Part shown: one piece after another, positions 6,112 through 13,101 of the stretch
How the letters are laid out: each line of letters starts with the position of its first letter
Position numbering within the stretch: the first letter of the stretch is position 1
Notes under the pieces: model-generated
The model's database searches: none
What the model was told of the DNA's origin: nothing
The model's input: the letters and a program-made list of their open reading frames with translations, nothing else
DNA from: a virus
Virus record (IMG/VR): IMGVR_UViG_3300009119_000002
Location: 1-39,304 of that record
Reading direction: 5' to 3' (one strand)
Length of the DNA: 39,304 bases
Translations under genes and position numbers: made by a program

Positions 6112-6308
6112 CAGCGGAAGAGATATTGAAAAATCCAAATGTCCGATTGCTCCAAATGTACCATGAGGGTAGTAATGTGTATGGGCGATCAAATCTACCG
6201 TGGCATGCTGATATAACAATGTGTGACGACAAAACGTTTAAAACTGCTGGCGTATCTATAAATCAATGTCTCGACATGATAGGGCGATGGCTGGAGCGTA
6301 ACTCATGA
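6108..6308 (+). CDS. Small hypothetical protein
   Basis: 66 residues, strand-rich centre and a C-terminal helix (INQCLDMIGRWLE). Coupled to both neighbours through ATGA overlaps. Nothing recognised. Confidence 0.55.
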   Translation: MTAEEILKNPNVRLLQMYHEGSNVYGRSNLPWHADITMCDDKTFKTAGVSINQCLDMIGRWLERNS

Positions 6309-6784
6309 GTCCTGATCAAATAGCAAAGAGTGGAACAGAGCACTCCATTCAAAGTGCGTTTTTTGCGTGGCGAAATATGGCCTTGAAATATGGATGGGAA
6401 GCCGCTGATGATGAAAACAGCTATTTGTTACGCGGGTATGTCGATAGGCATTACGGCGATAATCCAGGAATCCTTGAATTGGAATGGATACATGCGATAC
6501 CGAATGGAGGGTCAAGGGGTGATTCGAAGGCGTCTAGAAATATAAACGGGCTGGCGTTGAAAGCTGAAGGCGTAAAGCCGGGAATCCCAGATATATTTTT
6601 ACCAGTTCCCCGCGGAAATAGTCATGGGCTGTACATAGAGATGAAAACTTCGTCAGGTGGAGTTAGTCCTGAGCAAAGACGGTTTGCTATTTGGTGCGAA
6701 ACGTATAGATACGGCTGGGTGTTATGTCGATCATGGCGTGACGCACGTGATGAGACGTTGAATTATTTGCAAATAAAAGCTTGA
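6305..6784 (+). CDS. VRR-NUC domain nuclease
   Basis: 159 residues. The motif line GVKPGIPDIFLP (about 96-107), then LYIEMKTSSGGVSPEQRRF (about 116-134), gives the catalytic PD...E-x-K of VRR-NUC nucleases (the PD-(D/E)XK fold shared with FAN1). HAIPNGGSRG near residue 64 is the usual N-terminal block of the phage form. Stand-alone phage VRR-NUC proteins are thought to resolve branched DNA or help packaging. Last gene of the left block; its stop TGA overlaps the -35 of the next promoter. Confidence 0.85.
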   Translation: MSPDQIAKSGTEHSIQSAFFAWRNMALKYGWEAADDENSYLLRGYVDRHYGDNPGILELEWIHAIPNGGSRGDSKASRNINGLALKAEGVKPGIPDIFLPVPRGNSHGLYIEMKTSSGGVSPEQRRFAIWCETYRYGWVLCRSWRDARDETLNYLQIKA

Positions 6785-6820
6785 CAAATGACTGACGAGT
6801 TTGTTAATATGAACTCGTCA
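6781..6820 (+). promoter_or_regulatory. Promoter with overlapping operator-like dyad
   Basis: TTGACA 6781-6786, 17 bp, TTAATA 6804-6809. A perfect 9-bp inverted repeat, TGACGAGTT (6793-6801) and AACTCGTCA (6812-6820), brackets the -10. It is followed by a T-rich stretch (to 6848) but not by an immediate U-run, so I read it as an operator rather than a terminator. It precedes the gene at 6863. Confidence 0.6.
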
Positions 6821-6862
6821 AAACAAACAACTGATTTAATTTTTTTTAACTGGAGAAACAAG

Positions 6863-7462
6863 ATGAACCCTGAACAAATTTACTATTTTATGACATCTAT
6901 CGTAGCCGCAACCCTGTCCGGTAGCAAGGTCTACGCTAGCTCGGAATTTCTTGAACCATATCGCGCAGATGGAACTGTCGTTGTCAATGTAAACGATGTA
7001 AACGAAAATGGTGTGGCGTGCATTGCAACACCGTTAGGTATTGAACGTTTCAACGAGCAGATCGATAAATACCATGCCAGTGTGCAAATGTCTGCAGCGC
7101 GAGCACCACTAAAAGCAAAGCCAAGCGTTGAATTTCAAATGGGAATCCCAAAACCCGAAGTTGTTCGTCACATTGCTAAGCGTGGTTCACGCTACCCGAT
7201 TGCCGATATGCCCGTAGGTGCATCGTATTTCTTGCCAAATGGAGTAGGTAAAGATGGTAAGACCGCCAATGCAACCAAACGGCTTGCAAGCTTGGCAGAG
7301 TCTGAAAAGGTTCGCAGCGCGATCAAGACCGGCGAACAGCGTACTACCCGAACCGGCCAAATTGTCGATAAGCTCAAATACACCAAAGCCTTCAGCGTCC
7401 GGGCTTACGTTGAAAACGGCGTCGAAGGTGCTCGTATCTGGCGCGATGAAGACCCCGTTTAA
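6863..7462 (+). CDS. Hypothetical protein, possibly DNA-binding or regulatory
   Basis: 199 residues. Start at 6863 follows TGGAGA; the in-frame ATG at 6788 would lie inside the promoter. The C-terminal third is basic (IAKRGSRYPIADMPVGASYFLP ... TGEQRTTRTGQIVDKLKYTKAFSVRA), a layout seen in small phage regulators where an IADMPVGESFF-type block precedes a DNA-contacting domain, but I cannot name a family. It is monocistronic: its own promoter with an operator dyad before it and a terminator after it (7496-7524), which favours a regulator that controls itself. Confidence 0.55.
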   Translation: MNPEQIYYFMTSIVAATLSGSKVYASSEFLEPYRADGTVVVNVNDVNENGVACIATPLGIERFNEQIDKYHASVQMSAARAPLKAKPSVEFQMGIPKPEVVRHIAKRGSRYPIADMPVGASYFLPNGVGKDGKTANATKRLASLAESEKVRSAIKTGEQRTTRTGQIVDKLKYTKAFSVRAYVENGVEGARIWRDEDPV

Positions 7463-7466
7463 ACTG

Positions 7467-7494
7467 TTGCACATGTAGCGGTTTAATGTATCAT
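7467..7494 (+). promoter_or_regulatory. Putative promoter before the holin/late genes
   Basis: TTGCAC 7467-7472, 16 bp, TATCAT 7489-7494. A terminator-like hairpin starts 2 bases further on (7496), so transcripts from here would meet it at once; antitermination of late genes would be one reading, but the promoter match is moderate. Confidence 0.35.
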
Positions 7495-7495
7495 T

Positions 7496-7524
7496 AGCCT
7501 CATCTTTAATCAGGTGAGGCTTTT
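7496..7524 (+). terminator. Rho-independent terminator
   Basis: AGCCTCA (7496-7502), 12-base loop, TGAGGCT (7515-7521) and TTTT. It ends the monocistronic gene at 6863-7462 and sits in the leader of the holin gene. Confidence 0.65.
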
Positions 7525-7544
7525 GAGTAACGGGGATATGAAAA

Positions 7545-7847
7545 ATGCACAACGGCGAAATAACATTTATTGAAGTGGTTAAAGCGATCTGTCCGCTAGC
7601 CCACACGGTAGCTTTGTCTGTCTGGGGTGGCATTGTACATCATATTCAGGTGCTTCAAGCAGCGCATCGGGCGTTCAGCTGGAAGGCGTTTTTGTCTGAT
7701 ATTTCTGCATCTGCCTTTGCCGGGTGGATGGCCTATTACGCAACTAAGTCGAACGGTATTGAAGGGGAAAAGGCGTCGCTCATTATCGGGATATCAGGAT
7801 ATGTGGGCATAAAGGCGTTAAGAGGTTTCAGAGGCCGAAATGTTTAA
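7545..7847 (+). CDS. Holin, LydA-like (superfamily III type)
   Basis: 100 residues. A short N-terminal segment is followed by hydrophobic stretches at about 13-30, 43-63 and 75-90, with a charged tail (RGFRGRNV), as in LydA-type holins of proteobacterial phages. The block LSVWGGIVHHIQVL matches the conserved G-G-x-x-x-H/Y first helix of that family. It would assemble in the inner membrane and set the time of lysis. Ribosome site GGGGA 8 bases upstream. The dispersed word lies at its 3' end (7801). It overlaps TerS by 8 bases. No endolysin follows, which is unusual. Confidence 0.7.
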   Translation: MHNGEITFIEVVKAICPLAHTVALSVWGGIVHHIQVLQAAHRAFSWKAFLSDISASAFAGWMAYYATKSNGIEGEKASLIIGISGYVGIKALRGFRGRNV

Positions 7848-8262
7848 TCCAGATACGATCAAATATTTCAAATCACGGTACGCCTATGAATTGTTAAAAG
7901 TGCGTGTTGACGAGTCCGATCTTTACAGAGTTCTTAGGGATATCCTTGTCGGTTATCCCCAAGAGTTTTTTATGGTGGCGGCGCGCGAATGGCCGCAAGA
8001 CCCGTATGTGATAGCCGAAAAGGCCAGATTTTTAGCTGAATTGGGCGAAGAACATTTTCTGCCGTCAAAAGCCGAAGTCGCAAAGGTATTGTGGCAAAAA
8101 GCTAACGGTCGCTACACGGAAAATAAGGATGCCGTTAACCTATTGAAATTGTATGCTGAAGTACAAGATATGGTGCCTAGAACCGGCAAGCTGACAGATA
8201 AACTTGAAAAGGTTTTGCCGGGTGTGACAATCGTAGCTAGCAAATTTGATGAGGATTTATGA
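7840..8262 (+). CDS. Terminase small subunit
   Basis: 140 residues, helical and charged, no close sequence signature. The call rests on position (first structural gene, shortly before TerL), size, and the pattern of an N-terminal helical DNA-recognition part followed by a region (KAEVAKVLWQKANGRYTENKDAVNLLKLYAEVQDMV) like the oligomerising helices of small terminases. It would bind the packaging site and recruit TerL. AGAGG lies 5 bases before the start. Confidence 0.65.
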   Translation: MFNPDTIKYFKSRYAYELLKVRVDESDLYRVLRDILVGYPQEFFMVAAREWPQDPYVIAEKARFLAELGEEHFLPSKAEVAKVLWQKANGRYTENKDAVNLLKLYAEVQDMVPRTGKLTDKLEKVLPGVTIVASKFDEDL

Positions 8263-8340
8263 ATGAACGAATGGGATATGTTAGATTTATTCTTGATTTT
8301 GTTGATGATTCTTTTCTTCTGTAATGCCGGGTGGCGATAA
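8263..8340 (+). CDS. 25-residue membrane micropeptide
   Basis: MNEWDMLDLFLILLMILFFCN: almost all of it is one membrane helix, ending NAGWR. It fits exactly between TerS and the next gene: start 1 base behind the TerS stop (TAT-GA-ATG) and stop overlapping the following ATG. Could be a small lysis modulator given the nearby holin; function unproven. Confidence 0.5.
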   Translation: MNEWDMLDLFLILLMILFFCNAGWR

Positions 8341-8498
8341 TGAAAAAGGACTATACATCTTTGAGATTAGTTTGCACAAACTGTGCTGCGAAATGGCTCA
8401 CATATGCATATATAGGTAGACCTTCAGTGTGCCCACATTGTGGTTATGATGGATGTGTTTTTAAGCTTGACATTGATTGGGAAACTATAATATCATGA
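8340..8498 (+). CDS. Zinc-ribbon small protein
   Basis: 52 residues with CTNC (12-15) and CPHCGYDGC (31-39), two Cys pairs 15 residues apart as in a zinc ribbon. Start and stop overlap the neighbours. An inverted dispersed word (8431-8438) forms the CPH codons. Function unknown. Confidence 0.6.
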   Translation: MKKDYTSLRLVCTNCAAKWLTYAYIGRPSVCPHCGYDGCVFKLDIDWETIIS

Positions 8499-8641
8499 TC
8501 TACCAAATGTTTAAATTTGAGTGCACATATTGCGGGCACGTCTTTGAAACGTCCGTGAAAGAGCCTGTCTGCCGCGAATGTCAAGGTGAAGATTTTAACG
8601 AGCTGCTAGTGTGGGATGAAGAGTCTGAGGAGGAAGAATGA
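8495..8641 (+). CDS. Zinc-ribbon small protein
   Basis: 48 residues with CTYCGH (10-15) and CREC (26-29), followed by an acidic tail (WDEESEEEE). A second zinc ribbon next to the first, possibly a distant tandem copy. Overlaps both neighbours as ATGA. Confidence 0.6.
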   Translation: MIYQMFKFECTYCGHVFETSVKEPVCRECQGEDFNELLVWDEESEEEE

Positions 8642-8898
8642 ACAAAGATGACGACAAAGTTAAAATTGTTAATTTCAAACGGCTTGATAACAAGAGGGAT
8701 GCTGATATTCAGCAGATGATCGATGAAATTCAAGCGGAAAATGATAACGGAAACTTAGAAGAATTATTCGTTGTCATGAAACGCCGAGATGGAGATTGTT
8801 TTTTTTCAAGAATCTCGGAACTCGTGAGCCGTTACCGATCAATAGGTATGATGGAAGATTTGAAATTGATGATCTTGAACGGGCCCGCCCCAAAATGA
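8638..8898 (+). CDS. Hypothetical protein before TerL
   Basis: 86 residues, charged and probably helical (RDADIQQMIDEIQAENDNGNLEELF). GAGGAGGAAG before the start is a strong ribosome site. Its stop overlaps the TerL start (ATGA at 8895-8898). No family recognised. Confidence 0.6.
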   Translation: MNKDDDKVKIVNFKRLDNKRDADIQQMIDEIQAENDNGNLEELFVVMKRRDGDCFFSRISELVSRYRSIGMMEDLKLMILNGPAPK

Positions 8899-11153
8899 GT
8901 TTCGAATTAACAGAAAAGCAAACCGAAGCTATGAAAACGTTGGCTAGTAATGCGACGTATCTTATGTTGTTCGGAGGTAGTCGTTGCGTTGCCGCCGATA
9001 CAATCATAGACGGTCAAACTAAAACAATAAAACAGTTGGCCTTAGAAGGTAAACCCGTTCGGGTGCTGACAAGTAGGGGTGAACAGTGGGCGGAAGTACC
9101 TTTCCTAAAAGGTACTTCTCGTATGACGACTTTCGAATTGGAATCTGGCAAATCTGTGACCGTTACCGATGATCACAGATTTTGGGATGGTTTCCAGTGG
9201 ATAAAGGCTAAAGATTGTTTGGTTGGTTCTTCTTTGGCCGTCCGGTTATGCGAGAAAAACCCTCTTCAGTCCAATCAGGAATTTTTCCTTTCAAGGTTTC
9301 GTGAAGATGTTCGGCGTTTGAAGAAAAGACTCTCAAATTGTCGGGATGGTTATTCTTTATGTCACCGTCAATATGATCAACAACCTCACCAGGGAGTAGG
9401 CAGCGACCCAATTTATCGTGCATTACAATTCGATGAACCGGGGCATATCCCGCCCGATCAATACCGACAATTCCGCGCTTTGAAATCGCTCGTATCAAAT
9501 ACCCATGTGGGCTATCTTTCAAAACTCTTTGAAGGATGTAACCGCTTCTGTCACAAGTTGTTCCGTTTCGCCAACAAGGGTGATTTTCCATCGACATGTC
9601 CTCTTTCACTATTTCGTAGCCACGAACCCTTGCAAATTTGCGAACAGTTTCGGGGTTTACGTTTAGTTCGTCGGCTATTTGACCAGCTGTCAATCCTTCA
9701 ACAATTCGTTGCTGAACAAGCTGATATCTGTGTTTTCCGATTCTTCCGGTGCGTTGGTCTTTCATGGGATAGGCCTCTAAAGTCAGGTTATTGTTTGGAA
9801 AGGGTTGTGAAAATATCTTCAACCGCCGAACAAGAATACTACACACTCCATGTGCCGTCAAGCGAACAATATTTCGCCAATGGAATTCTTCATCACAATT
9901 CTGGCAAAACTTTTCTGCATGTTCGGAACATAGTTTTTAGGGCGTTGAAAGCTCCTGGGTCACGTCATTGTATTTTACGTTTCAGGTTTAACCATCTTGT
10001 TAGTTCGATAATTGAGGGCACGTTTCCGCGGGTGATGGAAATAGCATTCCCTGGCGTCGAGTACAAAATGAATCGCTCTGCATGGTACGTTCGGTTTGAA
10101 AATGGAAGTGAAATTTGGTTCGGCGGCCTGGATGATAAAGCGCGCACCGAAAAGATTTTGGGTAACGAGTATGCCACAATCTATTTGAATGAATGCAGCC
10201 AGATTTCTTGGGAATCGGTAGGCATTGTGTTCACCCGTCTGGCCCAATTGATCGATCAACAGATTCAAGGCGCGCCGAATAAGACGCTTAAGACGCGCCT
10301 CTATTTCGATTGTAACCCGCCTTCAAAGCTACACTGGTCTTACAGCTTGTTTCACAAAAAAATCGATCATGAAACGAAAGAACCATTGAAATTTCCTGCC
10401 GATTATGCTAGCGTCCAGATGAACCCACAGGATAATGAGAAAAATCTTAGTCCTGAATACATTCAAACGCTTAAGAACCTGCCTGCCCGACTTCAGAAAC
10501 GATTTTTAACAGGAGAATATACAGATGCAAATCCTAACGCTTTGTTTGACGATATTAATTTTGATTGCTGGCGTGTTACTGATGGGCTTAGTGTTGATCT
10601 TATCCGTGTTGTTGTTGCTGTCGACCCTTCCGGGGCTTCTGATGGTGATGAAAACGCGGGTAATGACGCCATTGGTATCGTTGTGGTGGGTCTTGGTTCG
10701 GACGGTAACGCCTATCTGCTTGAAGATTGTACGACAGTTGGAGGCCCGGCTATCTGGGGAAGCGTGGTCGCGCAGGCTTATGACCGTCAAGAAGCTGATA
10801 TCGTGGTTGCGGAAGTCAACTATGGCGGGGGTATGGTTCAAAGTGTCGTCCGTGCTGCTCGGCCCAATACTCCCTTCGCCCCGGTTAGGGCGTCGCGTGG
10901 AAAACATATCAGAGCTGACCCTGTCTCGATATTGTACTCGCAAGGCAAGGTGAGGCACGTTGGGAATTTTCCAGAGCTTGAGGAAGAGCTTTGTGGATTT
11001 TCGGCGACTGGATACCTGGGTGACAAGTCGCCGAACCGTGCCGATGCCTTGGTATGGGCAATCACGTATTTGTTCCCCACGATTACGAAAAAGCGGGATA
11101 ATAAGATCGTGGCAGAACCGCCGAAAACAATTAATCACTTTGGAAGACGCTGA
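8895..11153 (+). CDS. Terminase large subunit interrupted by an intein
   Basis: 752 codons; removing the intein (8985-9899) leaves a 447-residue terminase, close to P22 gp2 (499). After splicing the Walker A motif reads GGSRSGKT (residues 27-34), the intein sitting between Arg30 and Ser31. Other motifs in the C-extein: IYLNECSQI (Walker B with catalytic Glu), YFDCNPPSKLHW (motif III/coupling), then nuclease acidic residues in VVAVDPSGASDGDE, VVAEVNYGGG and SPNRADALVWA. It packages DNA into the prohead and cuts concatemers. Start at 8895 is coupled to the upstream stop; an in-frame TTG at 8796 is not used because its extra 33 residues lie in the preceding gene. Stop overlaps portal start. Confidence 0.93.
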   Translation: MSFELTEKQTEAMKTLASNATYLMLFGGSRCVAADTIIDGQTKTIKQLALEGKPVRVLTSRGEQWAEVPFLKGTSRMTTFELESGKSVTVTDDHRFWDGFQWIKAKDCLVGSSLAVRLCEKNPLQSNQEFFLSRFREDVRRLKKRLSNCRDGYSLCHRQYDQQPHQGVGSDPIYRALQFDEPGHIPPDQYRQFRALKSLVSNTHVGYLSKLFEGCNRFCHKLFRFANKGDFPSTCPLSLFRSHEPLQICEQFRGLRLVRRLFDQLSILQQFVAEQADICVFRFFRCVGLSWDRPLKSGYCLERVVKISSTAEQEYYTLHVPSSEQYFANGILHHNSGKTFLHVRNIVFRALKAPGSRHCILRFRFNHLVSSIIEGTFPRVMEIAFPGVEYKMNRSAWYVRFENGSEIWFGGLDDKARTEKILGNEYATIYLNECSQISWESVGIVFTRLAQLIDQQIQGAPNKTLKTRLYFDCNPPSKLHWSYSLFHKKIDHETKEPLKFPADYASVQMNPQDNEKNLSPEYIQTLKNLPARLQKRFLTGEYTDANPNALFDDINFDCWRVTDGLSVDLIRVVVAVDPSGASDGDENAGNDAIGIVVVGLGSDGNAYLLEDCTTVGGPAIWGSVVAQAYDRQEADIVVAEVNYGGGMVQSVVRAARPNTPFAPVRASRGKHIRADPVSILYSQGKVRHVGNFPELEEELCGFSATGYLGDKSPNRADALVWAITYLFPTITKKRDNKIVAEPPKTINHFGRR
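8985..9899 (+). mobile_element. Intein in the TerL Walker A motif
   Basis: 305 residues. Block A begins CVAADTIIDG with Cys1; block B is VTVTDDHRFW with the T-x-x-H at residues 61-64; the C-terminal blocks are EYYTLHVPSSEQYFANG and ILHHN, ending His-Asn before Ser +1. This is a full class 1 Hint domain, about 75 residues in front and 40 behind. The 185-residue linker between them has no LAGLIDADG motif in this frame; it is rich in Cys, Arg and Phe because it is the opposite strand of the HNH gene (9208-9765). The insertion site inside a P-loop is typical of inteins, which favour conserved active sites. Splicing must occur for packaging. Confidence 0.92.
9208..9765 (-). CDS. HNH homing endonuclease encoded antisense inside the intein
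   Basis: 185 residues on the minus strand. Residues about 10-50 hold a helix-turn-helix (LTAGQIADELNVNPETVRKF), then an HNH_3-type nuclease: VHRIVMHDKLGR, VVDHIDGDIKNNHPDNLRVF, SSNAEHLH, with His, His and Asn at the catalytic places. Start at 9765 is supported by AGAGG eight bases upstream on this strand; the same frame is open to 9861 without a ribosome site. Start and stop coincide closely with the linker of the intein (intein residues 75-261). It would cut intein-free terminase genes and so spread the intein. Its codons are shifted by one against the intein frame, and neither frame is broken. Confidence 0.9.
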   Translation of the reverse strand: MKDQRTGRIGKHRYQLVQQRIVEGLTAGQIADELNVNPETVRKFARVRGYEIVKEDMSMENHPCWRNGTTCDRSGYILQRVLKDSPHGYLIRAISKRGIVGIDRAGYAPVHRIVMHDKLGRCLLPGEVVDHIDGDIKNNHPDNLRVFSSNAEHLHETLKGKIPDWTEEGFSRITGRPKKNQPNNL

Positions 11154-13012
11154 TGAATCTAGCACCCCTATATAATGTAAATGTCAACCCTAACAACCAT
11201 GTGGGCTCAAATGATGATCAAAAATTGGCCGATGTGCATCAAGTTGCTTTGAAGCGCTTCGACATCATTCAAAGTTCGGTTTATGCTGAACGCCTTCGGT
11301 GCAAGGAAGATCGCCGCTTTGCCTCAATCCCCGGCGCGCAATGGGAAGGGGATATGAGCCAGCAATTCGAAAACCGCCCGCGCCTTGAATTCAACAAGAT
11401 TCAAATGGCGATAAGTCGCCTCATCTCTGAGTATCGAAACAATTCCGTTGACGTGACATTTTACCCTAACGGTGGTGACTCAGGCGAAGCTTTAACTGAC
11501 ATGCTTAACGAGATGTACCGCGCCAATGAGGCTGACTCAGGTGCAGATGAAGCCAAAGATGCCGCATTCGAGGAGGCTGTAACTGGAGGTTTCGGCGCAT
11601 TTCGTTTGCGCACGGCATACCTCAATGAATCTGATGACTCGGAAATGCAGCAAGTTTTATTCGAGCCCATATTAGACGCGGACGCTTGTGTGTATTTCGA
11701 CCTGGACGCCAAGAAGCAGGATAAATCGGATGCGACCCATTGTTTTGTGCTCACTGCAATGAGCCCCGACGCATATAGGGATACATACGACGAAGACCCG
11801 AGTTCGTGGAATCCACCAGTTATAAAATACAAATTTGATTGGGTATCTCGTGATATTGTTTATGTAGCTGAATACTATACAGTTGAACATAAAAAGGATA
11901 CTGTTTATACCTATCAAGACGTGTCTGGCGAAACTGAAACCTACCGGCAGAGCGCTTTTGATGCAAATCCTGATCTTCTGCCAACGTTACGTGCGACAGG
12001 GGCGCAGTTGATCAAAACCAAAAAGATCAAAGTGCCGAAAGTCCACAAATACATCATGAACGGGCAGGCGGTTATCGAAGACTGTGGGATATTGGCTGGA
12101 GATTGCATACCGATTGTACCGATCTACGGTCGTCGGTTTTACTACACCCGAGTGCCAAACATCCCGCCCGCCTTGGCTGCGTTGCTGCAAATGAGCGATA
12201 CTGATATGCAAGATTTGTTGGGTGTTCAAGCAGCAAGCGAACAATTGCCTGCGAACACATCAGGGTATGCGGTTGAATTGACTCAGACCAAAGCGGATAT
12301 GCAAACGGCAATCTATCTAAATAACTTTGCCAAAGGGATGAAACGTTGTGGTGAAATTTGGTTGGGTATGGTCAAAGATATTATGATCGAACCTGGTCGC
12401 AAGGTGCGCACGATGAAACCTGATGGCACTACATCTTTGATCGAGCTCGGGTATATGGAAACGACCGATGCAAACGGACGACCTAAAAGGTTTGATCTGA
12501 GCAAGATCAATCATTCAGTCGCGGTTGAAGTTGGCCCGACATCGACCAGCAAGCAAAATGCCACTGTGCGGGCCTTAACTGGATTGCTCGGCGTGACTCA
12601 AGACCCTCAGTCTATGCAGGTGATCACCAGCATGATCATCATGAATATGCAAGGGGAAGGCTTGCAAGATGTCAAGGATTATTTTAGGCGGCAAATGGTT
12701 TCAATGGGCGCTGTTAAGCCGACTCAGGAAGAGGCGCAACAAATGGCACAACAGCAGCAAAATCAACAACCTAGCCCCAACGATCAGTTTTTGTTGGCAT
12801 CTGCGCAACAGGCAACAGCTAAAGCGGCTCAGGCCCGAGCTGATACTGAGCTCACATTGGCGCAGGCTGAAAAGGCTCGCGTGGATGCGCTTGCAACTCT
12901 CCACGGGATGGACCGGCGACAGCTTGAACAGGCCATGAAGGATTTGAATGTTATGTTGGAGCTGCATGGACGCATGAACCCGGTCGAACAACAGCAACCG
13001 ACCCAACAATAA
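11153..13012 (+). CDS. Portal protein, P22 gp1-like
   Basis: 619 residues (P22 gp1 has 725). The N-terminal segment with ERLRCKEDRRFASIPGAQWEG and RPRLEFNKIQMAISRLISEYRNN is characteristic of the P22 portal family; the C-terminus (from about residue 520) is a Gln/Ala-rich coiled coil (EEAQQMAQQQQNQQ), like the barrel-forming tail of P22 portal. It forms the dodecameric DNA channel and packaging motor seat. Start overlaps the TerL stop by one base. A dispersed word is found near the start (11199). Confidence 0.9.
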   Translation: MNLAPLYNVNVNPNNHVGSNDDQKLADVHQVALKRFDIIQSSVYAERLRCKEDRRFASIPGAQWEGDMSQQFENRPRLEFNKIQMAISRLISEYRNNSVDVTFYPNGGDSGEALTDMLNEMYRANEADSGADEAKDAAFEEAVTGGFGAFRLRTAYLNESDDSEMQQVLFEPILDADACVYFDLDAKKQDKSDATHCFVLTAMSPDAYRDTYDEDPSSWNPPVIKYKFDWVSRDIVYVAEYYTVEHKKDTVYTYQDVSGETETYRQSAFDANPDLLPTLRATGAQLIKTKKIKVPKVHKYIMNGQAVIEDCGILAGDCIPIVPIYGRRFYYTRVPNIPPALAALLQMSDTDMQDLLGVQAASEQLPANTSGYAVELTQTKADMQTAIYLNNFAKGMKRCGEIWLGMVKDIMIEPGRKVRTMKPDGTTSLIELGYMETTDANGRPKRFDLSKINHSVAVEVGPTSTSKQNATVRALTGLLGVTQDPQSMQVITSMIIMNMQGEGLQDVKDYFRRQMVSMGAVKPTQEEAQQMAQQQQNQQPSPNDQFLLASAQQATAKAAQARADTELTLAQAEKARVDALATLHGMDRRQLEQAMKDLNVMLELHGRMNPVEQQQPTQQ

Positions 13013-13031
13013 AAAAATGTGGGCTTACCCC

Positions 13032-13060
13032 TTGCATTTTAAAAATGTCGGGGGTACACT
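13032..13060 (+). promoter_or_regulatory. Promoter before the scaffold/coat genes
   Basis: TTGCAT 13032-13037, 17 bp, TACACT 13055-13060. A dispersed-word site (ATGTGGGCTTA, 13017-13027) stands 5 bases upstream of the -35, where a bound protein could touch RNA polymerase. Confidence 0.6.
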
Positions 13061-13101
13061 CACGCACACAACCGCAATAACGCGAGATAGGAACTATAAA
13101 A

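Noticed and set aside
6793-6848. Terminator at the 9-bp dyad before the gene at 6863
   Set aside because: The T-run begins more than 20 bases after the stem and the dyad overlaps the -10, so an operator fits better.
8796-8894. N-terminal extension of TerL from TTG 8796
   Set aside because: It would overlap the upstream gene by about 100 bases; ATG 8895 overlaps the stop codon in the usual way and terminase homology begins there.
10506-11165. 219-codon open frame on the minus strand over the TerL C-extein
   Set aside because: Unlike the HNH gene it shows no domain, has odd composition and no ribosome site, and lies over conserved terminase nuclease motifs; a shadow of the real gene.
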